A stretch of 6,459 nucleotides of DNA. Source: Collinsella sp. Its GTDB lineage: Bacteria > Actinomycetota > Coriobacteriia > Coriobacteriales > Coriobacteriaceae. Made by a program: the position numbers and the translations under genes. The stretch covers positions 1-6,459 of the forward strand of contig JAHHSP010000068.1 of assembly GCA_020025115.1 (NCBI GenBank), written 5' to 3'. Shown here in pieces: positions 1-5,452 of this stretch. The notes under the pieces were generated by a model. That model ran no database searches and was not told where the DNA came from. It saw only the letters and a list, made by a program, of their open reading frames with translations. Position 1 is the stretch's first letter; each line of letters opens with the position of its first letter.

Positions 1-32
1 GAGATGTCGTGGCCGGGGGGGGGTATGCTTCA

Positions 33-68
33 GTGCGCCCTTGTGCCGCGGTGCGCCCTTGTGCTGCG
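33..68. repeat. Two tandem copies of an 18-bp repeat
   Basis: The unit GTGCGCCCTTGTGCCGCG at 33-50 is followed immediately by GTGCGCCCTTGTGCTGCG at 51-68, differing at one base. A GTGTGACC remnant follows at 69-76. A related 18-mer, GTGCGCCTTTATCCCGAG, sits at 117-134 (14 of 18 positions matching the first unit) and is followed by a similar GTGTGGGACC. The unit length is a multiple of three, so open frames through it remain open, but nothing else suggests it is translated. The function is unknown. Confidence 0.75.
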
Positions 69-111
69 GTGTGACCGTAGACCGTCGCGCGGACATCCGC
101 CGGCATGTATG

Positions 112-135
112 CCTCGGTGCGCCTTTATCCCGAGG
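112..135 (-). terminator. Weak hairpin downstream of folate cyclo-ligase gene, possible transcript end
   Basis: CCTCGG at 112-117 is the exact reverse complement of CCGAGG at 130-135, leaving a 12-nt loop. It starts about 10 bp past the stop codon of the minus-strand gene. There is no T-run after it in the minus direction, so it is not a standard intrinsic terminator. It could be a 3'-end stabilising structure or chance in GC-rich DNA. It overlaps the diverged third copy of the 18-bp repeat. Confidence 0.25.
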
Positions 136-144
136 TGTGGGACC

Positions 145-918
145 TTATGCGGTGATGAATTGCGGCAGGGCGAGGTCGTGCTTATCGCGAGGAACCTGCT
201 CAACTTCCTGCTCGGCGAATGCGACACCCAAGAGCAGGCAGTCTTCGCGCAGCTGGGGCAGATAGCGGTCGTACGTGCCGCGTCCGTATCCAAGGCGGTT
301 GCCTTTTGCGTCGAACGCGACGGCGGGGACGATCACAAGGTCGATTTCCGACGGGGGCACGACGGGGAAGCGCGTGTCGTCCTTGGGTGGAACACTGCCC
401 TTCACGCGCGAGGGGATGAAGCGCCGCGTGGCCCCAGCGCGCGTGCTGGTGAGAGTTTGATGCTCCTCGGTGACTGCTGGGCCCCACGCTTTGCGCGGAT
501 CCACGATGAACGGAACGTTGCCTCCGAGGTAATTGTTGCAGGAGACGGAGCGCATGCACATGGCGCCGGATGCGGCGTTGGGGATCATGCACGGGAATAC
601 GATGCGGTATCCGTAAGCGTAGGCACCGCGGATGAAGCGGTCGAGGTCGACTTCGTAGCGGAGCGCGGCGTACACGGCCAGCGTGGGGGCCTGTCCGTTC
701 CTGCCCTTGATGCCGCTGGAGCGAAGCTCCTCGATGAGGCGGTTGCAGATCTCACGCGATTTGTTGGAGCGAGCCGAGGGGCGCAGCTCTTGACGCGTCA
801 TGAGCGCGGCGCGGCGCACGTCCGCCTTGCGTTCGAGAATGGCCTCGGCGGTTTTGCCTCGCGTGCTTGCGGTCGTGGATGCGGCATCGGTCTTGTTCGT
901 TTGCTTTGCAGTTGCCAT
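145..918 (-). CDS. 5-formyltetrahydrofolate cyclo-ligase family protein (257 aa)
   Basis: Enzymes of this family (5-FCL, also called MTHFS) use ATP to convert 5-formyltetrahydrofolate to 5,10-methenyltetrahydrofolate in the cytoplasm, returning the stored folate to one-carbon metabolism. Visible family marks are an N-terminal basic helix with KADVRR (31-36) and the S-x-x-I segment near 54-57. EVD follows at 89-91, with a predicted strand ending FP at 108-109. The C-terminal signature is VPAVAFDAKGNRLGYGRGTYDR (split here: VPAVAFD 197-203, RLGYGRGTYDR 208-218). The end, near HDLALPQFIT, matches the usual family C-terminus. At 257 residues it is longer than the usual 180-200. The extra length lies in a Thr/Ala/Ser/Lys-rich N-terminal tail of about 25 residues and a segment of roughly 40-50 residues around 135-185. 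The ATG at 918 has AGGA 8 nt upstream, and no other Met occurs before residue 40. Family assignment is strong; activity is inferred. Confidence 0.9.
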   Translation of the reverse strand: MATAKQTNKTDAASTTASTRGKTAEAILERKADVRRAALMTRQELRPSARSNKSREICNRLIEELRSSGIKGRNGQAPTLAVYAALRYEVDLDRFIRGAYAYGYRIVFPCMIPNAASGAMCMRSVSCNNYLGGNVPFIVDPRKAWGPAVTEEHQTLTSTRAGATRRFIPSRVKGSVPPKDDTRFPVVPPSEIDLVIVPAVAFDAKGNRLGYGRGTYDRYLPQLREDCLLLGVAFAEQEVEQVPRDKHDLALPQFITA

Positions 919-925
919 GGCGCAA

Positions 926-933
926 TTCCTCTC
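926..933 (-). promoter_or_regulatory. Ribosome binding site of the cyclo-ligase gene
   Basis: Read on the minus strand, GAGAGGAA lies upstream of the ATG at 918-916, with AGGA ending 8 nt before the start codon. It supports the N-terminally extended start, since the family core begins about 27 residues later with no closer Met. Confidence 0.6.
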
Positions 934-949
934 AACGTCTCATCGTTTC

Positions 950-955
950 ATTCTA
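950..955 (-). promoter_or_regulatory. Candidate -10 box upstream of the cyclo-ligase gene
   Basis: The minus strand reads TAGAAT at 955-950, five of six matches to TATAAT, which would place a transcription start near 943 and a leader of about 25 nt. No good -35 hexamer is visible at the right distance. The 121-bp gap from the upstream peptidase gene has room for an independent promoter, but read-through from the peptidase gene is equally possible because I see no intrinsic terminator in that gap. Confidence 0.35.
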
Positions 956-1039
956 CCGCGCGAGCGACGGGCTTTGCGATGCCGCTGCGTTACCGCGAGA
1001 TTCCGCTCCGCGCTCGCTTCCCTGCCCGTCATCGCCATC

Positions 1040-4000
1040 CTATTCGGCATCGCCATCGCCCCGCATGAGTTCGACGATGTTCCAGTTCATCCCACTCGCC
1101 TCGATCGCCTCTCGTCCGGCAAACACGCAGATGGGTGCCTCGCGTGCAATGCGCGAGATGTCCGCCGCCAAGTCTCGCAGGGCGTCGGGCGTGGACTCGA
1201 GCATCTGCTGCCGGCGCTCGGCGCGCATGTTGCCTGGCGTTTTGCAAAAGTACTCGGCGTTGCGGCGCTTGGTGAGCGCATAGGGTTTGAGCGGGGCATC
1301 CATACCCGAGACGCAACTCACGATGAAGCCCTCGAATGTGGCGGCGTCGGGCTCGAACGAGGCGAGCCAGTCGCCCGCGGCTTCGATGCGGGCGAGGGAG
1401 GGATCGATGGCGGGATCTCGGTAGGTGTAAAAACTTGCATGGCGCGGGCTGGGGGAGCGGAAACCGCAGCCGTAGGCCCCGCCCTTCACGCGAATCTCGT
1501 TCCACAGGTAACCGTACGAAAGCGCGTTGGACGCGACGCTCCAAGTGCCGTCCGTCTCGATTCCGAGCGTGCGCGGGTCGCAGGCGCGGGCGAGGTAGGT
1601 GACGTCGCTGGGAATGACGAAGGCCTCGTGCTTATCCTCGGGCCAAGGCACATAGAGCTCCTTGGCTGCCGAGGTGCGGGGGCTAAGGCCCAGGTTGCCG
1701 GCAGCATCCCAGTAGCGGCGATAGTCCTCGTCGCTTCCGGTGAAGCTCGAGACGGTGCCCGTCGAGGTGAAGATGCGGCTCTGCAGCTCGCGCAGGGTCT
1801 TGCACAGCCCCTCCTTGCGGTCGTCGAAGTTGTCGAGCAGGTCGCGCAGGAACAGGTAGAAGTCAACGCCCGAAAGCTGCTGGGTGAGCACGGCGGCCGG
1901 TGAGCTGTAAGACATGGCACGGGCGAGCGCGGCGTTGTGGCCGTTCATGAGGAAGCCCTGTTCCATGCCGATGCGCGTCTGCATGAGGACGTCGCGCATG
2001 CGCTCGGTATCCTCAAAGACCGTCTCGGACCACACCTCGCGCGGGATGGTCGCGAGCGCGTCCATCTTCTCGGACAGCGCGCCGGCCGACACGAGCAGAC
2101 GCGGGTGCGCGAGTTTCCAGTTGGGCTGCGTGGCTACTTCGGTGGTGAACGAGAGGAAGCCGAGGTTGGCGCACACGTAGCTGTCGAGTTCGCCGGCGCT
2201 CATTCGCTCGGTGGCGAGTTGGTTCATGAGGCGCGTGAGCACGGTCACATATGGCAGTTCGGCAAAGGAGAGATGGGAGAGGTCGAAGTAGGTAAGCGCA
2301 TAGGCGAGCTGGTGGGTGGGCAGGTCGTGGCGCAGGCAGGGGATGGGCGTCTGCTTGTCGATGGCGAGCTGCGGCTCTGGACGGGCGGGGCCGATGTCGC
2401 CCACGTGCAGGCGCGGCAGGGTTTTGCGGGCCTCGGGGGTATCCTCGGCCTCCTGACGCTCACGCAGCGCGGCGACGTCTTCGACGATGCGCTGCAGGTC
2501 GGATTCATCCATGGCCGCCTTGGCTGCGGAGAGCTCGGCGTCCTCCGCGCGCGAAGTCGCGGCGTCATCGGCCGCGGGGACGAGCTCGACGAGGGCGCGG
2601 TGGGTGCTCTCGAGGACGAGCTCGCGCAGCAGGTCCTCGAAGTAGGTGCCGTCGAGTTCGCGGTTGAGCTCCTCGTAGATGGGGCCGTACTCGAGGCCGC
2701 GCGTGGCCGCCTCGTCGCTGTCGTCATAGAGCCAGGTGCCGAGCGCGTCGCAGGCGAGCGCGACGCCATCGGCATAGCCGTAATCGCGCTGGCGCAAGTC
2801 GAACTCTTCGTTGGCGAGGACGGCCGCAAGGCGCTCGCGCGGGATGCCCTTCTCGACCAGGCGACGGCACTCGTCCTCGATCACGCGACGGAACTCATGC
2901 GCGGCTTCGGGCTTTGCGTTCTGCAAGATGATGAGCGCGTACGGTTGCAAAAGGTCGCCGGAGGTGTAGCTCACCACGTTACCGCCCAGACCGGCGGCGA
3001 GTATGGATTTCTTCACGGGGGCCTCGTTGGTGCCCATGAGCGCGTCGATGAGGACATCGGCGGCCACAAGGCGCTTGCGGTCGGCCGCATCGCCGATCAC
3101 ATAGGCCATGCCCACCAGCGCGTTGTCCGGCGTGGTGGCCATTTCGACGCGCTCGTAATCACAGACGAGGGGGGCTTGGGGTACGAGCGGGTTGGGCTCG
3201 CCTATCGTCGCCGCGCCGTCGACCGCGCGGGGGTCGTTCGGCGTATCGGTGCCGGCATCGCGGGCGGCCTTCAGCAAGCGAGCGCGTTCGGCCTCGTCGC
3301 GCAGGCGGGCTCCATCGCCCAGGTAACGCTCGTCCAAGAAAGCGAGTTCACGCTCGACCACTACGTTGCCGTAGAGCACGATATAGCTGTTCGCGAGGTT
3401 GTAGTGACGCGCATGGGTGTCGAGGAACTGCTCGTAGGTGAGCTGCGGGATGGCGCGCGGATCGCCGCCCGACTCGCAGGCGTAGGCGGTGTCGGGGAAC
3501 AGCTCGCGGTTGATGGCGTCGTCGAGGACGCTCATCGGGTCGGAGAGCGCACCTTTCATCTCGTTGAATACCACGCCGTTGTAGCGCAGGGTGCCAGCTG
3601 CAAGCGGTGCGCCCTCGGGGACGTCGAGCTCGTAGTGCCAGCCCTCCTGTTCGAAGATCGCCCGCTTGGCGTAGATGGCGGGGTTGAGCACCGCGTCCAT
3701 ATACACGTCCATGAGGTTGAGGAGGTCCTGCTCGTTGGTGGACGCGACGGGGTAGACGGTTTTATCGGGATAGGTCATGGCGTTCAGGAACGTTTGCATG
3801 GAGCTCTTGATGAGGTCCACGAAGGGCTCTTTCACCGGGAATTTCGCAGAGCCGCACAGCACCGAGTGCTCGAGGATGTGAAACACGCCGGTGTCGTCGG
3901 CGGGGGGCGTCTTGAATGCGATGGAGAACGCTTTGTTCTCGTCTTCGCAGGCCAGGTAGAGCAGGCGGGCGCCGGATGCATGATGGTGCAGGACATAGGC

Positions 4001-4114
4001 ATCGGCATCGAGTTCGGGAAGCGTTTTTTTGCTGCTGACGGTGAAGCCGGAGATGGTCGATCCGAGTGGCAGGGTGGTTGCGGCGCGCTCGCGCGCGGGG
4101 GTTGATTGATTCAT
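1040..4114 (-). CDS. M16C-family zinc metallopeptidase, presequence-protease/falcilysin type (1024 aa)
   Basis: M16C enzymes are large clam-shell zinc proteases that enclose and degrade unfolded peptides. This one has no signal peptide or membrane segment, so a cytosolic peptide-scavenging role is inferred. The inverted zinc motif HILEH is at 79-83 (zinc ligands H79 and H83, catalytic E82). The block after it (LCGSAKFPVKEPF, then LNAMTYPDKT and YPVASTN, 86-127) is highly characteristic of the subfamily. The third zinc ligand is E185 in FNEMKGAL. The C-terminal half has the partner-domain signature IRVKGGAYG at 874-882, with the Arg and Tyr that hold the substrate in relatives. Length fits the roughly 970-1030 residues usual for M16C proteins, so it appears intact. 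An upstream in-frame ATG at 4177 is rejected because AAAGGAG sits 5 nt before the ATG at 4114 and the extra 21 residues lack conservation marks. It is transcribed divergently from the transporter gene. Subfamily confidence is high; substrates are unknown. Confidence 0.95.
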   Translation of the reverse strand: MNQSTPARERAATTLPLGSTISGFTVSSKKTLPELDADAYVLHHHASGARLLYLACEDENKAFSIAFKTPPADDTGVFHILEHSVLCGSAKFPVKEPFVDLIKSSMQTFLNAMTYPDKTVYPVASTNEQDLLNLMDVYMDAVLNPAIYAKRAIFEQEGWHYELDVPEGAPLAAGTLRYNGVVFNEMKGALSDPMSVLDDAINRELFPDTAYACESGGDPRAIPQLTYEQFLDTHARHYNLANSYIVLYGNVVVERELAFLDERYLGDGARLRDEAERARLLKAARDAGTDTPNDPRAVDGAATIGEPNPLVPQAPLVCDYERVEMATTPDNALVGMAYVIGDAADRKRLVAADVLIDALMGTNEAPVKKSILAAGLGGNVVSYTSGDLLQPYALIILQNAKPEAAHEFRRVIEDECRRLVEKGIPRERLAAVLANEEFDLRQRDYGYADGVALACDALGTWLYDDSDEAATRGLEYGPIYEELNRELDGTYFEDLLRELVLESTHRALVELVPAADDAATSRAEDAELSAAKAAMDESDLQRIVEDVAALRERQEAEDTPEARKTLPRLHVGDIGPARPEPQLAIDKQTPIPCLRHDLPTHQLAYALTYFDLSHLSFAELPYVTVLTRLMNQLATERMSAGELDSYVCANLGFLSFTTEVATQPNWKLAHPRLLVSAGALSEKMDALATIPREVWSETVFEDTERMRDVLMQTRIGMEQGFLMNGHNAALARAMSYSSPAAVLTQQLSGVDFYLFLRDLLDNFDDRKEGLCKTLRELQSRIFTSTGTVSSFTGSDEDYRRYWDAAGNLGLSPRTSAAKELYVPWPEDKHEAFVIPSDVTYLARACDPRTLGIETDGTWSVASNALSYGYLWNEIRVKGGAYGCGFRSPSPRHASFYTYRDPAIDPSLARIEAAGDWLASFEPDAATFEGFIVSCVSGMDAPLKPYALTKRRNAEYFCKTPGNMRAERRQQMLESTPDALRDLAADISRIAREAPICVFAGREAIEASGMNWNIVELMRGDGDAE

Positions 4115-4119
4115 GGAGG

Positions 4120-4126
4120 CTCCTTT
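4120..4126 (-). promoter_or_regulatory. Ribosome binding site of the M16C peptidase gene
   Basis: The minus strand reads AAAGGAG at 4126-4120, followed by a 5-nt spacer and the ATG at 4114-4112. This decides the start codon in favour of 4114 over the in-frame ATG at 4177, for which no comparable site is seen. Confidence 0.8.
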
Positions 4127-4148
4127 ATGGAGGTTGATTGCTGCGCCC

Positions 4149-4154
4149 AGTATA
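4149..4154 (-). promoter_or_regulatory. Candidate -10 box for the M16C peptidase gene
   Basis: The minus strand reads TATACT at 4154-4149, five of six matches to TATAAT, placing transcription start near 4142 and giving a leader of about 28 nt. No clear -35 hexamer is found 16-18 bp upstream. This -10 box lies inside the alternative longer reading frame (start at 4177), which argues further that the shorter start is real. Confidence 0.45.
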
Positions 4155-4209
4155 CCCACTCGCTCGCCGCCCGCCACTTGCGGTATGGTTGAGCAAATTG
4201 GGAACGATG

Positions 4210-4215
4210 GGAGAG
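4210..4215 (+). promoter_or_regulatory. Ribosome binding site of the EamA transporter gene
   Basis: GGAGAG-type purine tract (GGGAGAG spanning 4209-4215) lies 4-6 nt upstream of the ATG at 4219. It favours 4219 over the in-frame ATGs at 4138 and 4207; the purine tract overlaps the latter. Confidence 0.6.
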
Positions 4216-4218
4216 CGC

Positions 4219-5235
4219 ATGACGAGCAGGGAGCCGGAATCGATCGACGGTGGCGACGGACGCACGGATCCGCCGCTGTCCATCACGCCGGGCGACGATG
4301 CGGACGCCGCATCGCGTGCCGAGCGACGCGGCGTCCGCGCGCGGGTGAATGACCGCGCCCATCGCCGTTTGCTGCTCGGTGTGGCCGCGACCCTGCTCGG
4401 CGGAATCTTCTGGGGCTTTTCGGGAACTTCTGCCAGCTACCTCTTTGACCATTATCAAGTCGATACCGTTTGGCTGCTCAGTATCCGTCAGCTGCTCGCC
4501 GGTGCGATGTTCATGGTCGTCATCCTATTGTTCGATCGGGCGCGGCTCGTGCAGCTGCTCAAGACCCCGCGCCATCTGGCGGTCATGGCGGTGTTCACCG
4601 TGTTTGGCGTGTTTGGGAACTCGTTTTCCTACCTGCTTGCCATCAGGCTCACCAACGCGGGCACGGCGACCGTCATGCAGTGCCTGCAGCTGGTGATCAT
4701 CATGGTGTACACCTGCGTGACGGCGCGCCGCAGGCCCCGTCGACGTGAGCTCGCGGGACTGGTCTTGGCTTTTGCGGGGGCGTTTCTCATTGCGACGGGC
4801 GGCGATCCCTCCACGCTCGTCATTCCCCCCGAGGGACTTGCCATGGGGCTCGTGTCGGCCCTTGGGGCGGCCTGCATGTCGGTGGTTCCCGCCAAGATCC
4901 TGCCGGTTTACGGTTCCTCCATCGTCACGGGGACGGCCATGTTCGCCTCGGGCCTTGCCATTTCGCTGTTCGTGCGTCCATGGGAAAGCGTCCCGGCGTT
5001 CGACGCCTCCGGTTGGGTCGCTCTCGCCGTGCTGATCGTGATCGGTTCCTTCCTGGCGTATAACTTGTATATGCAGGGCGTCAAGGACATAGGCGGCGTG
5101 CGCGCGAGCTTGATCGGCACGATCGAGCCAGTTTCGGCCACGGTCACGAGCGCGCTCGTGCTGGGCACCGTATTCGCGCCGACCGATCTGGTTGGTTTTG
5201 CGTTGATCATCGCCATGGTCTTTCTCACCGTGTAG
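4219..5235 (+). CDS. EamA/DMT-superfamily membrane transporter (338 aa)
   Basis: The protein has about ten hydrophobic segments (roughly 51-69, 84-105, 119-140, 145-167, 178-193, 205-222, 232-251, 266-285, 298-317, 320-338). They are arranged as two five-helix halves, typical of EamA (DUF6) proteins of the drug/metabolite transporter superfamily. The first helix carries GGIFWGFSGTSA, the usual opening of an EamA repeat. The second half has the IEPVSATVTSALVLG segment (302-316), which carries the family's EP motif. Relatives export amino acids, metabolites or drugs, or import nucleotide sugars; the substrate here cannot be read from sequence. A hydrophilic, Asp/Arg-rich N-terminal tail of about 50 residues precedes the first helix, longer than usual. 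The C-terminus stops right at the end of helix ten with almost no tail, and the TAG stop runs into a six-G tract, but all ten helices are present. A hairpin follows directly, suggesting a single-gene transcript. Family is confident, function unassigned. Confidence 0.9.
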   Translation: MTSREPESIDGGDGRTDPPLSITPGDDADAASRAERRGVRARVNDRAHRRLLLGVAATLLGGIFWGFSGTSASYLFDHYQVDTVWLLSIRQLLAGAMFMVVILLFDRARLVQLLKTPRHLAVMAVFTVFGVFGNSFSYLLAIRLTNAGTATVMQCLQLVIIMVYTCVTARRRPRRRELAGLVLAFAGAFLIATGGDPSTLVIPPEGLAMGLVSALGAACMSVVPAKILPVYGSSIVTGTAMFASGLAISLFVRPWESVPAFDASGWVALAVLIVIGSFLAYNLYMQGVKDIGGVRASLIGTIEPVSATVTSALVLGTVFAPTDLVGFALIIAMVFLTV

Positions 5236-5237
5236 GG

Positions 5238-5259
5238 GGGATGGGCGCGGCGCCCACCC
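5238..5259 (+). terminator. Probable intrinsic terminator after the transporter gene
   Basis: TGGGCG at 5242-5247 pairs with CGCCCA at 5251-5256 around a CGG loop, and GGG at 5238-5240 extends the stem with CCC at 5257-5259 past one bulged A. The stem lies 3 nt after the TAG stop. The following bases (ATTCATGTTT, 5261-5270) are only moderately T-rich, so termination may be incomplete. Confidence 0.5.
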
Positions 5260-5299
5260 GATTCATGTTTCCACAATGCGAATAACTCCATCTCTTGCT

Positions 5300-5331
5300 C
5301 AGTCCGCGGACGCATGTAGGTCCGCGGACTG
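5300..5331. repeat. Twin palindrome forming a 12-bp perfect inverted repeat
   Basis: CAGTCCGCGGAC at 5300-5311 is the exact reverse complement of GTCCGCGGACTG at 5320-5331, with an 8-nt spacer. Each arm contains the self-complementary 10-mer GTCCGCGGAC (5302-5311 and 5320-5329), so the same element is both a direct and an inverted repeat with an 18-bp centre-to-centre spacing. As RNA it would form a very stable stem-loop. As DNA it could be two binding sites for a dimeric regulator, lying about 70 bp upstream of the PTS promoter's -35. No T-run follows immediately on either strand (the nearest is TTTT at 5343-5346 on the plus strand), so a terminator role is possible but not standard. Confidence 0.7.
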
Positions 5332-5398
5332 TAGACGGTAGGTTTTGGTCGGCAAACGTCATTCATCCAATCAAAATTACGCTCTCCATGCGTTTGGT

Positions 5399-5426
5399 TA
5401 GACAAATGATTATATGCATCTATAAT
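5399..5426 (+). promoter_or_regulatory. Sigma70-type promoter of the PTS operon
   Basis: A perfect TATAAT -10 box at 5421-5426 is preceded, 16 bp upstream, by TAGACA at 5399-5404, five of six matches to TTGACA. Transcription would start near 5433 and leave a short leader of about 20 nt before the ATG at 5453. No sigma54-type GG-N10-GC promoter was found, so LevR-style sigma54 control seen in some mannose-family PTS operons is not supported here. Confidence 0.7.
5409..5426. promoter_or_regulatory. Inverted repeat overlapping the -10 box, candidate operator
   Basis: ATTATA at 5409-5414 is the reverse complement of TATAAT at 5421-5426, with a 6-nt spacer TGCATC. The right arm is the -10 box itself, so a dimeric repressor bound here would block RNA polymerase. 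AT-rich promoters produce such matches easily, so this is a candidate only. Confidence 0.35.
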
Positions 5427-5440
5427 GACCATAACGACCT

Positions 5441-5448
5441 AGAGGAGG
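5441..5448 (+). promoter_or_regulatory. Ribosome binding site of the PTS EIIAB gene
   Basis: AGAGGAGG is a near-perfect anti-SD match. A GTG (5450) and an ATG (5453) follow in frame. The ATG is preferred because the GTG overlaps the end of the purine tract and leaves almost no spacer. Confidence 0.75.
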
Positions 5449-5452
5449 GGTG

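Larger units (their letters stand above)
1..144. other. Non-coding region downstream of the folate cyclo-ligase gene
   Basis: No convincing gene is visible here. The stretch holds an uninterrupted run of nine G at 15-23, two tandem copies of an 18-bp repeat at 33-68, a diverged third copy at 117-134, and a small hairpin at 112-135. Open frames crossing it on both strands are repetitive, rich in Cys/Arg/Leu or Arg/His/Thr, and simply read through the repeats. They lack a ribosome binding site and run antisense to or out of frame with the neighbouring gene. The gene beyond the left edge cannot be seen. Confidence 0.6.

Noticed and set aside
994..1017. Possible terminator between the peptidase and cyclo-ligase genes
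   Set aside because: Only a 5-bp stem can be drawn and no T-run follows in the minus direction.
4..1068. Plus-strand open frame of 354 codons over the left edge and the cyclo-ligase gene
   Set aside because: It is antisense to the cyclo-ligase gene, has no ribosome binding site, and its start reads through the 18-bp repeats. The minus-strand gene explains the conservation pattern.
800..1903. Plus-strand open frame of 367 codons
   Set aside because: Antisense to the ends of both minus-strand genes, with no family motif; a shadow of GC-rich coding DNA.
1937..4105. Plus-strand open frame of 722 codons antisense to the M16C peptidase gene
   Set aside because: It lies entirely opposite a gene with clear catalytic motifs, its translation is a low-complexity Gly/Val/Glu/Arg-rich product with no recognisable domain, and long antisense frames are expected from GC-biased third positions.
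4115..4177. Longer N-terminus for the M16C peptidase starting at 4177
   Set aside because: The ATG at 4114 has a strong, well-spaced AAAGGAG site, and the extension overlaps the likely promoter and leader.
5341..5398. Widely spaced inverted repeat CAAACG (5353-5358) and CGTTTG (5391-5396) upstream of the PTS promoter
   Set aside because: Only 6 bp per arm with a 32-bp spacer; this is within chance expectation and shows no further symmetry.
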